Assembly (NCBI GenBank): GCA_902626505.1
Contig: CACOFQ010000010.1
Location: 1-50,284, forward strand
Reading direction: 5' to 3'
Length of the DNA: 50,284 nt
Source: an uncultured Marinoscillum sp.
GTDB taxonomy: Bacteria; Bacteroidota; Bacteroidia; Cytophagales; MED-G16
Position 1 is the stretch's first letter, and every line of letters starts with the position of its first letter. Below, piece after piece: positions 22,439 to 32,068 of the stretch. Under the pieces are notes generated by a model that was not told the DNA's origin, did not search any database, and saw nothing but the letters and a program-made list of their open reading frames with translations. The position numbers and the translations under genes are program-made.

Positions 22439-23881
22439 ATGGAAAACAAAATTGTAAATGTTTTAGTAATATTTGGAGCCACAGGAGACCTAGCAAATAG
22501 AAAAATATTTCCAGCAATAAACGAGATATATAATTCTAAAAAACTTCCTGAAAATTTTCAAATAATAGGATGCGGTAGAAAAGAAATAAAATCTAATATT
22601 TTTAAAGAATTATCCTCTGATTTATTAGAAAAATCTAAATATCTCAAATTAGATCCTACATTAGATAATGATTATAAAGTATTAATAAAAAATTTAAATA
22701 AATTTCAAAATGAATATGATAACATAAACGTCATTTTCTATCTTTCGACACCACCTAGTGCCTATAAACCAATAATTAAGAACTTAGTTAAAAATTCTTT
22801 AAATAAAGAAAGTTCAGGTTACAGAAGAATTATTATAGAAAAACCTTTTGGAAGAAATTTAGAGTCTGCAAAAGAATTAAATACTATCCTTACAAATGGG
22901 TTTAATGAAAGTCAAATATTTAGAATTGATCATTACCTTGGAAAAGAAACAGTTCAAAATATATTAGTATCGAGATTCACCAATCTAATATTTAGTGCTT
23001 TATGGAATAAAGAATTCATTAGCTATGTAGAAATAACTGCTGCAGAAAGTATTGGAATAAAAGGAAGAGGAGATTATTATGATAATTCAGGAGCAATTAG
23101 AGATATGTTCCAAAATCATCTTCTTGAACTACTTTGTCTTGTTGCAATGGAAGAACCAAATAAAAATTCTCCAGAAAGTATCAGAAATGAAAAAATTAAT
23201 GTTTTAAAGAAAATTAGAAAATTAAATTTTCAAGATGATATAGTGAGAGGGCAATATACTTCGTCTAAGACAGAAAATAAAAAATTTAAAAGTTACAAAG
23301 AGAATGAAGGAGTTAAAGAGAATTCTAAAACAGAAACCTTTTTTGCATGTAAACTTTTTGTAGATAATGATAGGTGGAGAAATATTCCTTTTTTCATTAG
23401 AACAGGTAAAAGATTACCAACAAAAGTTACAGAGATTGTAGTAAATTTTAAAAAAAATATAAATGTATTTAGCCCTAATAACGAGACAAATATGTTAATA
23501 TTTAGACTTCAACCTGATGAAGGCTTACTAGTGAAATTTAACCTTAAAAGTCCTGGAGAAAAATCAAAAATTATTAATAAAAATATGGAATTTCATTACA
23601 AAAACTTAGGAGATGATATAATTGATGATGCATATGAAACATTAATACTTGATGTATTTAAAGGAGATACTATGTTGTTTTCTAGAAGTGATTTTGTTGA
23701 AAAAGCATGGGAAATTGTGGATCCCATTCTAAATGAAATAAGTAAAAATAATATTAAACTATATGGTTATAAGGCTGGTTCCTGGGGACCGAAGAAATGT
23801 GATGATTTATTTAGGAATCAAAATACTTGGAGATACCCATGTAAAAATCTAGTAAATGATGGTGAAATTTGTGAATTATAG
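22439..23881 (+). CDS. zwf: Glucose-6-phosphate 1-dehydrogenase
   Basis: Oxidises glucose 6-phosphate to 6-phosphogluconolactone with NAD(P)+. The N-terminal dinucleotide motif is VIFGATGDLANRKIFPAI, followed by YLSTPPSAY, RIIIEKPFGRNLESA, and the active-site signature FRIDHYLGKETVQN (Lys-His pair). GSWGPKKCDDL near the end is also typical. The frame is open to 22364, but the ATG at 22439 (MENKIVNVLVIFGATG) fits the family and lies just after the -7 box. 480 residues, full length. pgl starts 3 bases downstream. Confidence 0.95.
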   Translation: MENKIVNVLVIFGATGDLANRKIFPAINEIYNSKKLPENFQIIGCGRKEIKSNIFKELSSDLLEKSKYLKLDPTLDNDYKVLIKNLNKFQNEYDNINVIFYLSTPPSAYKPIIKNLVKNSLNKESSGYRRIIIEKPFGRNLESAKELNTILTNGFNESQIFRIDHYLGKETVQNILVSRFTNLIFSALWNKEFISYVEITAAESIGIKGRGDYYDNSGAIRDMFQNHLLELLCLVAMEEPNKNSPESIRNEKINVLKKIRKLNFQDDIVRGQYTSSKTENKKFKSYKENEGVKENSKTETFFACKLFVDNDRWRNIPFFIRTGKRLPTKVTEIVVNFKKNINVFSPNNETNMLIFRLQPDEGLLVKFNLKSPGEKSKIINKNMEFHYKNLGDDIIDDAYETLILDVFKGDTMLFSRSDFVEKAWEIVDPILNEISKNNIKLYGYKAGSWGPKKCDDLFRNQNTWRYPCKNLVNDGEICEL

Positions 23882-23884
23882 TTC

Positions 23885-24589
23885 ATGAATATAAATATAT
23901 ATAAAACAAAAGAAGAGCTTTCAGATAAATTGTCTGACTATATCATTCAAAACCATTTGAATGGATCAATAGCATTATCTGGTGGTAGTACTCCCCTCTT
24001 ATTGTTTAAGGATTTATCCAAAAAATTAAAAGAGAGAAGGAATTTAAATACAAAATTTTTTTGGGTTGACGAGAGATGTGTACCACCTGAATCTGATGAG
24101 AGTAACTATAAAATGGCTAAAGAAAATCTTTTTATAAATAATATTTTTAATTCTCAGAATATATTCCGAATTAAGGGTGAGATTGAACCAGAAAAAGAAT
24201 TAATTAATTATAATAACATATTAAGTGAAAACTTATTGATAGATAAAAAAATTCCCTCTTTTGATTTAATTATTCTTGGCTTGGGAGATGATGGTCATAC
24301 TGCATCATTATTTCCACATGAATTTCTAAATTTTAGAAATAAAGAAGATTGTATAATAGCTAGCCATCCATCATCTGGGCAAAAAAGAATTAGTTTATCA
24401 GAAAAAATAATTAATAATGCTAAAGAAGTAATATTTCATGTTACTGGATCTGGAAAAAAGTATGTGATTGATGAAATAATTAATAAAAGAGGAAATTATA
24501 AATCTTACCCTGCAAGTTATATTAGCCCAAAATCTACTAATTTATCCTGGTACCTAGATTTCGAGGCCTCAGAGATGTTAACAAAATAA
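23885..24589 (+). CDS. pgl: 6-phosphogluconolactonase
   Basis: Hydrolyses 6-phosphogluconolactone to 6-phosphogluconate, the second step of the oxidative pentose-phosphate pathway. The DevB/SOL-type fold is shown by GSIALSGGSTPLLLFKDL, TKFFWVDERCVPPESDESNYKMAKENL, and DLIILGLGDDGHTASLFPHE. The 234 residues match the family length. It is tightly coupled to zwf (3 bases) and followed by the Nramp-like gene after 5 bases, so all six genes from zwf to pxpC may share one transcript. Confidence 0.93.
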   Translation: MNINIYKTKEELSDKLSDYIIQNHLNGSIALSGGSTPLLLFKDLSKKLKERRNLNTKFFWVDERCVPPESDESNYKMAKENLFINNIFNSQNIFRIKGEIEPEKELINYNNILSENLLIDKKIPSFDLIILGLGDDGHTASLFPHEFLNFRNKEDCIIASHPSSGQKRISLSEKIINNAKEVIFHVTGSGKKYVIDEIINKRGNYKSYPASYISPKSTNLSWYLDFEASEMLTK

Positions 24590-24594
24590 TAAAT

Positions 24595-25812
24595 GTGTTA
24601 AAAGTTTTTAAAAATATAGGACCTGGTATAATTGTGACATCAGCATTTATTGGACCAGGAACAGTCACATTATGTATTTTGTCTGGAATACAATTTGGTT
24701 ACTCTCTAATTTGGTGTATTATATTTTCAATTATTGCAACGTGTTATCTTCAGGAAATTAGTTCAAGACTAGGAATTATTTCAAGAAAAGGCCTTAGTGA
24801 GATCATAACAGATATTGACAATAGTTTTATTAGAAAAATAGCAGTATTATTTATCTTCTTATCTCTATTTATTGGAAACACTGCTTATGAGTCTGGAAAT
24901 ATAAGTGGTACATCTATGGGGCTAGAAACATTTATTGGTAGTACAAGCCTTTACATACTTAATAATGAAATTAATTTAAACCCAATTTTTATAGGTTTCA
25001 TACTCATACTAATTGTCGGAAATGGCTCTTATAAGGTATTTGAAAAATTTTTAGTGGTACTAGTTTCAATAATGAGCCTTACCTTTATTTTTCTTGCTGT
25101 AATTTCTAAACCAAATATTTCTGACCTATTAAATGGATTGGTTCCGTCAGTAGACGACAATAACTTTATTTATGTGATTGGTTTAATTGGTACAACTGTA
25201 GTTCCTTATAATTTATTTCTACACTCTTATGTCTCAAAAAACAAATGGAAAAATACAAAGGATTATAAAAACTCTTTATTTGATACTATAATTTCAATAG
25301 TTATTGGAGGAATAATTTCCTTATCAATAATTATTACATCTGCATCAGTATACACTTTGTCTAGTCCTATTGAAGTACAAAATGCTGTAGAATTAGGAAA
25401 TCAGTTATCCCCAATCCTTGGAGACTTCTCAAAATATTTTATATCTATTGGACTTTTTTGTGCTGGAATTACTTCATCTATTACTGCTCCAATTGCGACT
25501 TCATATGCACTTTCTGGAATATTTAAATATAAGGCTAAATGGGAAGACCCATCATTTAAAAAAGTTTCTTATACTGTAATAATAATTGGTGTATTATTCT
25601 CTTCTTTAAGTTATAAACCTATTGTTATTATTAAGTTTGCTCAATTCATAAATGGTTTATTCTTACCGTTAATTGCTGGATTTCTACTTTGGTCAATAAA
25701 TAAAAGAAAAATAATGGGTGATTTTACTAATTCTAGTATTTACAATTTATTGGGTATTATTATTATTATTATATCATTATTAATAAGTTATAGGAGTTTA
25801 ATATTATTATGA
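24595..25812 (+). CDS. Nramp-family membrane transporter lacking metal-site motifs (YcsG-like)
   Basis: A 405-residue polytopic protein of the Nramp fold (about 11 helices). The first helix is GPGIIVTSAFIGPGTVTL, where ordinary Nramps have D-P-G-N; here residues 20-23 are G-P-G-T. In helix 6 the usual M-P-H is replaced by V203-P204-Y205 (VVPYNLFLHSYVS). Both metal-coordinating motifs are therefore missing, and Mn/Fe transport is unlikely. It directly precedes pxpA, as the Nramp-like ycsG sits next to ycsF in Bacillus subtilis, so it may carry 5-oxoproline or a related compound. Start codon is GTG at 24595. Overlaps pxpA by 4 bases. Confidence 0.82.
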   Translation: MLKVFKNIGPGIIVTSAFIGPGTVTLCILSGIQFGYSLIWCIIFSIIATCYLQEISSRLGIISRKGLSEIITDIDNSFIRKIAVLFIFLSLFIGNTAYESGNISGTSMGLETFIGSTSLYILNNEINLNPIFIGFILILIVGNGSYKVFEKFLVVLVSIMSLTFIFLAVISKPNISDLLNGLVPSVDDNNFIYVIGLIGTTVVPYNLFLHSYVSKNKWKNTKDYKNSLFDTIISIVIGGIISLSIIITSASVYTLSSPIEVQNAVELGNQLSPILGDFSKYFISIGLFCAGITSSITAPIATSYALSGIFKYKAKWEDPSFKKVSYTVIIIGVLFSSLSYKPIVIIKFAQFINGLFLPLIAGFLLWSINKRKIMGDFTNSSIYNLLGIIIIIISLLISYRSLILL

Positions 25813-26555
25813 CAAAAAAAATCGATATAAACTGTGATATGGGAGAGTCCTATTATGAAAAAAAATTAGGAAATGATTCAAAAATTATGCCTTACATCAC
25901 ATCTTGTAATATTGCTTGTGGTTTTCATGGTGGAGATCCAAATACTATTATAAAAACCATTGAACTAGCTATTAGATATGATGTTAAAATTGGCGCTCAT
26001 CCTTCTTTTTTTGATTTAGAAGGATTTGGGAGAAGAAAAATGGATTTAGAGTTAAACGAATTAGAATCAATAATTCTTTACCAGGTTTCTGCCTTAAAAG
26101 GAATTACTGAATCTTATGGCAAAAAACTTCACCATGTAAAACCACATGGTGCGCTCTATAATATAGCAAGTGTTAATGATGATATAGCTGAAACAATTGT
26201 CTTAACAATAAAGAAAATAGATCCTAATTTAAAGCTATACGGTCCATCAAAAATGAAATGGAAAGAAATATCTAAAAAACATAAAATTGAGTATGTATCA
26301 GAGGTTTTTTCAGATAGAAATTATAATGATAACTTAACGTTAGTTGATAGAGATAATGAAAATTCAATGATTACTGATATTAATAACTCTATAAATCATT
26401 TATCAAGAATGATAGAAAATGGGAAAGTAAAAACAATAAATAAAAAATTTATAGATATCGATGCAGAAACAATCTGTATACATGGTGACCAGCCCAATGC
26501 CCACATATTTGCAAAAACTATATACAATACTTTCAAATCTAAAATTGTAAAATGA
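25809..26555 (+). CDS. pxpA: 5-oxoprolinase subunit A (LamB/YcsF)
   Basis: With PxpB and PxpC forms the ATP-dependent 5-oxoprolinase that opens 5-oxoproline (pyroglutamate) to glutamate. LamB/YcsF hallmarks are IDINCDMGESY at residue 4, SCNIACGFHGGDP, KIGAHPSFFDLEGFGRR, HVKPHGALYN, and CIHGDQPNAH near the end. The 248 residues are full length for the family. Overlaps its upstream and downstream genes by 4 bases each, so translation is probably coupled through the operon. Confidence 0.93.
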   Translation: MTKKIDINCDMGESYYEKKLGNDSKIMPYITSCNIACGFHGGDPNTIIKTIELAIRYDVKIGAHPSFFDLEGFGRRKMDLELNELESIILYQVSALKGITESYGKKLHHVKPHGALYNIASVNDDIAETIVLTIKKIDPNLKLYGPSKMKWKEISKKHKIEYVSEVFSDRNYNDNLTLVDRDNENSMITDINNSINHLSRMIENGKVKTINKKFIDIDAETICIHGDQPNAHIFAKTIYNTFKSKIVK

Positions 26556-27202
26556 TAAAAATAGTTCCCTCAGGAGACTCTATTATTATTATAAATAATT
26601 TAAATAATCTAAAAACTTCAACACTTACTGATTATTTAGAGAAATTAGAATTAAACGAAATAGAAGATATTATCAGTCTAAAAAGTTCTGTAGGTATTCT
26701 ATTTAATCCTCATAAAATATCATCTAGTGATTTTATTAAAAAAACCAAAAATCTTCTTTCTAACAAGAATTTTACTAATAATAACAAAATAAAAACATGG
26801 GAAATACCAATTTGTTATGATAAAGATTTTGCAATTGATTTATATGAAATTTCTACTAAATGTAAAATAGATGTAGATCAGGTAATCAAAAAACATAATA
26901 ATAAGACCTATGAAGTCGATATAGTAGGATTTTTACCTGGATTTCTTTATCTAGGAAAGTTAGATGACTCCTTACATATCCCAAGAAAAAATAATCCAAG
27001 GACTCATATACCAGAAGGATCGATAGGAATAGCTGGAAATCAAACAGGTATATACAATATAGAAAGTCCTGGCGGATGGAATATAATAGGAAGAACACCA
27101 CTTAGACTCTTTGATAAATTAAAGAATCCACCAATTAAAATAAAACAGGGTGATAAAATAATCTTTAAGGAGATAACAAAAGAAGAATTTTATAATTATT
27201 GA
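26552..27202 (+). CDS. pxpB: 5-oxoprolinase subunit B (KipI-like)
   Basis: A 216-residue allophanate-hydrolase-subunit-1/KipI family protein and a subunit of 5-oxoprolinase. The family marks are VGFLPGFLYLGKLDDSLHIPR, TRGI-like IPEGSIGIAGNQTGIYNIESPGGW, and IIGRTPLRLFD. In B. subtilis KipI also affects a sporulation kinase, but no such system is expected here. Overlaps pxpA and pxpC by 4 bases each. Confidence 0.92.
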   Translation: MIKIVPSGDSIIIINNLNNLKTSTLTDYLEKLELNEIEDIISLKSSVGILFNPHKISSSDFIKKTKNLLSNKNFTNNNKIKTWEIPICYDKDFAIDLYEISTKCKIDVDQVIKKHNNKTYEVDIVGFLPGFLYLGKLDDSLHIPRKNNPRTHIPEGSIGIAGNQTGIYNIESPGGWNIIGRTPLRLFDKLKNPPIKIKQGDKIIFKEITKEEFYNY

Positions 27203-28146
27203 TATTGAATAATACAATTGAAATTTTAAGAGCAGGAATTTATTCATCTATTCAAGATTTAAGAAGAGTAGGTTTCAAGAAATATGGTATACCAAAAAGT
27301 GGTCCTATGGATGAATATTCTCATATATTAACAAACTGGTTATTAAATAAAGATATTTATTCAGAAACCATTGAAATAACACACTACGGACCCAAAATTA
27401 GAATAAATTTTAAAGGTAATATTGCAATATTTGGTTCAAATTGTGATGCTCAATTAAATAATAAAAAAATAAAAATAGGAGTTTCAATAAAAGTTAAAAA
27501 TGGAGATATATTAGACATAAAAAAATGCATAGATGGAAACAGAGCCTATCTTGGTTTTTCAGGAGAAATGAAATTAAAAAAAGTATTTAAAAGCTTATCA
27601 ACATATGAAAAAATTAGAATTGGAGGAATTTCAGGAACAAAGCTTAATAAAAATGATACTATTTATTTTCAAAATATAAAAAATCCTAAAATCAAAAATA
27701 TACCATCATCTTTCATAAAAAGATATGATCAAAATAATATTATAAGAATAATAAAAGGAATGCATTTTAATAAAGTTGATAATAAAAAAAAATTACTTAA
27801 TAATGACTTTAATATTTCTCCAAATAGTGACAGAATGGGTTTAAGACTTACAAATAATTCAATTAAACTTAATTGTAATGATGAAATTGAAAGCACAGTT
27901 GTTACTAAAGGAACCATTCAAATTCCTAGAGACGGTAACCCAATTATACTAATGAGTGACTCTCAATCAACTGGAGGTTATCCTATTATTGGAAATATTT
28001 GTAAAACTGATATTTCAAAAATTAGTCAGATAAAACCTAATAAAAGAATTAGGTTTAAAATCGTAAGTCTAAGTGAATCGAATAGAGTTCTTCAATACGA
28101 AAGAAAAAAATTTGAATCTAAACTAGGTATTGACTTATCAGCCTAA
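27199..28146 (+). CDS. pxpC: 5-oxoprolinase subunit C (KipA-like)
   Basis: Third subunit of 5-oxoprolinase, of the allophanate-hydrolase-subunit-2/KipA family (315 residues). Signature segments are IEILRAGIYSSIQDLRRVGFKKYGIPKSG, PMDEYSHILTNWLL, FGSNCDAQLNNKKI, NSDRMGLRL and PRDGNPIILMSDSQSTGGYPIIG. There is no ATG start: TTG at 27199 (overlapping pxpB by 4 bases) or TTG at 27205 is used; the first keeps the overlap pattern of the operon. The last 9 bases overlap the convergent VPS10 gene. Confidence 0.92.
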   Translation: MILNNTIEILRAGIYSSIQDLRRVGFKKYGIPKSGPMDEYSHILTNWLLNKDIYSETIEITHYGPKIRINFKGNIAIFGSNCDAQLNNKKIKIGVSIKVKNGDILDIKKCIDGNRAYLGFSGEMKLKKVFKSLSTYEKIRIGGISGTKLNKNDTIYFQNIKNPKIKNIPSSFIKRYDQNNIIRIIKGMHFNKVDNKKKLLNNDFNISPNSDRMGLRLTNNSIKLNCNDEIESTVVTKGTIQIPRDGNPIILMSDSQSTGGYPIIGNICKTDISKISQIKPNKRIRFKIVSLSESNRVLQYERKKFESKLGIDLSA

Positions 28147-31113
28147 CTTATTCTTCAACGCATTAAATTCTGATTTTAACTCTATTAATCTATTTAAAGC
28201 ATCTTTACCAGGTTTTTGATCAGCCCTACTTAACATTGACTGCAAATATCTTATTTGGTCAATTAACATAGGCTGCATGTAAGTGCCTTCCTTTGTGTTA
28301 AGTTCCCTATCAATTGATATATACTTTTTATTTTTTGGCTTCTTTTTTAACATTTTAGAAACCTTATCCTCAAAAAGCCTAACCTCAGTCATAAAATCTC
28401 TAATTTCAAGTAAAATCTTTTCCTGTTCCTCATAAACTTCAGATGTTACATCTTTAATTCTTGGATCTGAAATTATTTCAAAATTTTCAGTGAAAGAATT
28501 ACCATCTATAGTTAAAATGACTTTATAATGACCTGGTTTAGCCATTGGACCATTTCTGTATGAAAACCTTGCATTTTTATTCCAAGACCCTCTGTGTCTC
28601 ATGTCCCACTTAAACCTATTTACACCATCAGATTTTGATATATTGCTATTAGAAATGAAAGTAAATTCATTTGTTGACATCTCATAATTCTCAATATTTG
28701 TATTATTGTCGATAGACTTATAAGAATTAATTAAATTATTTTCATTGTCCATAATCTGAATTAAAATTTCACCTACTGACTCTTCTGTTATTTTATAATC
28801 AATATCAACGGAAGTTCTTGGGTAGCTAACATGATTACTATTTGATGGTCGATTTCTATATCTTATAGCATTTGCAACAGGATATAAAATATCATTATCA
28901 TTAGAACTGAAGCTTCGCAGATAATCAATATTATCCATTATCCAAAATGATCTTCCCATTGTAGATAAAACAATATCATTTCTATGAATTTTAATATCAG
29001 TTATTGGTGTTACTGGTAAATTTTGTTGGAATGAGTGCCAACTATTTCCATCATCAAATGAAATAAACATACCAAATTCTGTTCCTGCAAAAAGTAGTCC
29101 TTCCCTCTTAGGATCTTCCCTAAGTACTCTCACTGGATAATCAACTGGAATTCCTTTAGTTATAAGATCCCAAGAATTCCCATTATCATAAGTTCGATAT
29201 ATATATGGTCTCCAATCACCTAACTGATACCTAAGAATTGTTACAAATGCCTTAGAATGATTGTGTTGTGAAGGTTCAACAGAATCAACTCTACCTCCTT
29301 TTATATTTTTATTTGGAGTAACATTTTTCCAACTTTTTCCAGCATCAGTTGTTATATGTACAGGTCCATCATTTGCTCCAACCCAAATAATGCCTTTTTT
29401 TAATGGTGATTCTCTAACAGAATAAATAGTACTATAAAACTCCTCACCAGTTATATCTCTAGTTATGGGTGAACCAGAAATAACTTGCTTATCTGATTCA
29501 AAAGCTGTTAGATCAGGAGATATTGTCTCCCACGTAACTCCGTCATCATTTGTAACATGAAGGAACTGTGAGGCGTGGTAAATAACATCAGGATCATGCG
29601 GTGATACGTGTATTGGCGAAACTCTCTGAAATCTATATTTAAGGTCTTTAGGATTGTGGCCATACATATTAGATGCACCAACGTAATACTGCTTTTCTTG
29701 TCCAGTAATTTTATTAAACACTCCAAATCTTCCTTTACAATTTGAGTAGACAATATTTGGATTCCCTGGTTTTGGAACAGCAGGACCTGTCTCACAACCA
29801 CCTGTATTAGTAATATAAGCATTTGGTCCAGCCTGAAGACCATAAGGAGGTAAACTAGGTACGGATACTGTTGAATAATTATCTTGCTGACCACCATATA
29901 GCCAATATGGATACTGATCATCAACTTCTACTTGATATATCTCTGCAGTAGGTTGATTAAATTGAGTGGTCCATGTCTTCCCAGAATTAAATGTAATATT
30001 GGCACCGCCATCATTTGACTGAATCCATACTGATGTATCTGAAGGATTAATCCATATATCATGGTTATCACCATGAGGTGTAGAATAAGACTTCCAAGTT
30101 TCTCCAGCATCTTTAGATATCATAAACCTATTAGCACTTGAATATAATATATCAGAATTTAATGGGTTAGCTTCAACATTTAAGTAGTAGAATGGTCTAT
30201 TAACAAGCTCTTCCCTATTATTCATATGTTTAAATGATACACCTCTATCTTCAGATTTATATAAACCTCCCTTATTATCAGACGCTTCAACCATGACAAA
30301 TAATCTATTTGGGTTTGATTTAGATACTGCAAAATCAATTTTTCCTATGTACTTACTATCAAAACCTAAATCTATTTTATTCCAAGTCTTTCCAGCATCA
30401 ACAGATTTATATGCTCCTCCATTAGTTGAACCACTAATAATAGTCCATGGTTTTCTCTCTGCTCTCCATGAAGCGGCATATAAAGTGTTAGGGTTATCAG
30501 GTGCAAATTCTACATCAACAATACCAATAGAGTCTGATAAGTAAAGTATTTTATCCCATGATTTACCACCATCTATACTTTTATATAGACCCCTATCTTC
30601 ATTATTTTTAAATGGTTGACCTATTGCAGCAACATATAAAATATTTGGATCATCTGGGTGTATTTCTACTGCACCAATTTGACCAACATTTTCTAGTCCT
30701 ATATGATCCCAAGATTTACCTGCATCTTCAGATTTATAAATTCCTTTTCCAACAATAATATTTGATCTTAAACCATCTGAACCAGTTCCTACATAAACAA
30801 TATCAGGATTTTTTTGATATACGTTAATAGCACCAATTGAAGGTGACTTAAAATATCCATCTGATATGTTATACCAGTTATTTCCAAAATCTGATGTTTT
30901 CCAAACTCCTCCTCCTGTTGTACCCATATAAAATACATTTTTTTGTGATTCTACACCATGAACTGTAGTAACTCTACCTCCCCTTGTTGGTCCAACATTT
31001 CTATATTTCAAATTTTTTATAACATCCTTAATATTATTATTTGATTCAATGAAAGAAGCATCTGAATTAAATGATATTGTTAGAATGAGAATGATTTTTA
31101 ATAAGTTTTTCAT
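28138..31113 (-). CDS. Secreted VPS10/sortilin-type BNR beta-propeller protein
   Basis: A 991-residue exported protein (signal MKNLLKIILILTISFNSDAS) of the large Bacteroidota family annotated as VPS10 or sortilin-like glycosyl hydrolase. The body is a run of BNR/Asp-box repeats, seen as S.DGG.SW or S.DAGKSW motifs (KSEDAGKSWDHIG, KSIDGGKSWDKI, KSVDAGKTWNKI, TTDAGKSWKNV), forming one or two beta-propellers up to about residue 720. A beta-sandwich and a charged helical C-terminus follow. No sialidase Arg triad is evident, so enzyme activity is unproved. Last gene of the five-gene minus operon. Confidence 0.8.
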   Translation of the reverse strand: MKNLLKIILILTISFNSDASFIESNNNIKDVIKNLKYRNVGPTRGGRVTTVHGVESQKNVFYMGTTGGGVWKTSDFGNNWYNISDGYFKSPSIGAINVYQKNPDIVYVGTGSDGLRSNIIVGKGIYKSEDAGKSWDHIGLENVGQIGAVEIHPDDPNILYVAAIGQPFKNNEDRGLYKSIDGGKSWDKILYLSDSIGIVDVEFAPDNPNTLYAASWRAERKPWTIISGSTNGGAYKSVDAGKTWNKIDLGFDSKYIGKIDFAVSKSNPNRLFVMVEASDNKGGLYKSEDRGVSFKHMNNREELVNRPFYYLNVEANPLNSDILYSSANRFMISKDAGETWKSYSTPHGDNHDIWINPSDTSVWIQSNDGGANITFNSGKTWTTQFNQPTAEIYQVEVDDQYPYWLYGGQQDNYSTVSVPSLPPYGLQAGPNAYITNTGGCETGPAVPKPGNPNIVYSNCKGRFGVFNKITGQEKQYYVGASNMYGHNPKDLKYRFQRVSPIHVSPHDPDVIYHASQFLHVTNDDGVTWETISPDLTAFESDKQVISGSPITRDITGEEFYSTIYSVRESPLKKGIIWVGANDGPVHITTDAGKSWKNVTPNKNIKGGRVDSVEPSQHNHSKAFVTILRYQLGDWRPYIYRTYDNGNSWDLITKGIPVDYPVRVLREDPKREGLLFAGTEFGMFISFDDGNSWHSFQQNLPVTPITDIKIHRNDIVLSTMGRSFWIMDNIDYLRSFSSNDNDILYPVANAIRYRNRPSNSNHVSYPRTSVDIDYKITEESVGEILIQIMDNENNLINSYKSIDNNTNIENYEMSTNEFTFISNSNISKSDGVNRFKWDMRHRGSWNKNARFSYRNGPMAKPGHYKVILTIDGNSFTENFEIISDPRIKDVTSEVYEEQEKILLEIRDFMTEVRLFEDKVSKMLKKKPKNKKYISIDRELNTKEGTYMQPMLIDQIRYLQSMLSRADQKPGKDALNRLIELKSEFNALKNKLG

Positions 31114-31114
31114 A

Positions 31115-32068
31115 CTATTTTGTTAATTGTTCATAAACTGCGTTTGTTATCATAATATCTTGTACTGCCACTCCAGTTAAGTCAGCAACTGTAATTTCGT
31201 CATTATTTTTTCTTAATTTTTTATTTGAAGAAATTATCTCTCCAATTTCTATGAGATCATTTTTATTTATAAGGTTTCTATCAAGAGCATTTTTAGTTTC
31301 TCCTCTCTCTAAACATTGAGGAATACTATCAACTACCACGGCATCAGCTATATTTAAAATTTCTGAATCTAATTCTCTTTTATCAGGTGTATCAGATCCC
31401 ATAGCCGTAATATGAGTCCCTTTTTTTATGTCTTTCTTATAAATAAGTGATTCATTAGCATTTGTTGTTGTAACAATCAAATTTGATTTTTCACATAATT
31501 CTTTAGAATTATCAGCAACATTTATGTTGAAGCCATGAGATTTCATATCTTCAATATACTTAGAAATTTTTTCTTCAGATCTCCCTAAAACTATAGCTTC
31601 TCTACAATTAGTAACCATTTTTAGATATTCTAATTGCATCCTAGCCTGAATTCCGGTACCAATAATACCAATATTTTTTATATTAGTTGGTGCTAAATAT
31701 TTAGCACAAATAGCACCTGCAACAGCGGTTCTTACATTAGTTAAATAACCCTCATCATGTAAGACACACTTAAGGTAGCCTGTTTTATTATCAAACATTA
31801 CCATAACACCATGACTTGAGGATAAACCAACTTTATAATTTTGTGAAAACCCTGATGCAATCTTAATAACATAATTGTCCTGATTTTTTATGTATCCATA
31901 CTTAATATGAACATCTCCAGGAGGTTCATCAAATAATAACTCTCCCACTGGTGGAACAACTGAATTTCCTTTAGAATATTCAACAAAACCTTTCTCAATA
32001 GATTCTAATAAATTGATATTTTTAAGTGTATTTACAATTTGATCTTTTGTATAAAATTTAGAATTCAT
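31115..32068 (-). CDS. Ornithine cyclodeaminase/mu-crystallin-family enzyme
   Basis: A 317-residue cytosolic NAD(P)-dependent enzyme. Family marks are the substrate-binding lysine region VIKIASGFSQNYKVGLSSSHG, CVLHDEGYLTNVRTAVAGAICAKYLAP, the Rossmann motif GIIGTGIQARMQ (136-144) and GTHITAMGSDTPDKRELD. Members are ornithine cyclodeaminases, alanine dehydrogenases, ketimine reductases, EutC-like proteins or iminosuccinate reductases. The start overlaps the stop of the PLP dehydratase by 4 bases. That pairing favours reduction or processing of an imino product from the dehydratase over proline synthesis. Exact substrate not determinable. Confidence 0.85.
   Translation of the reverse strand: MNSKFYTKDQIVNTLKNINLLESIEKGFVEYSKGNSVVPPVGELLFDEPPGDVHIKYGYIKNQDNYVIKIASGFSQNYKVGLSSSHGVMVMFDNKTGYLKCVLHDEGYLTNVRTAVAGAICAKYLAPTNIKNIGIIGTGIQARMQLEYLKMVTNCREAIVLGRSEEKISKYIEDMKSHGFNINVADNSKELCEKSNLIVTTTNANESLIYKKDIKKGTHITAMGSDTPDKRELDSEILNIADAVVVDSIPQCLERGETKNALDRNLINKNDLIEIGEIISSNKKLRKNNDEITVADLTGVAVQDIMITNAVYEQLTK

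Noticed and set aside
29508-30544. Three open frames inside the VPS10/BNR gene, in other frames or strand
   Set aside because: The BNR protein is continuous through the region with repeated Asp boxes; the others are low-complexity shadows.
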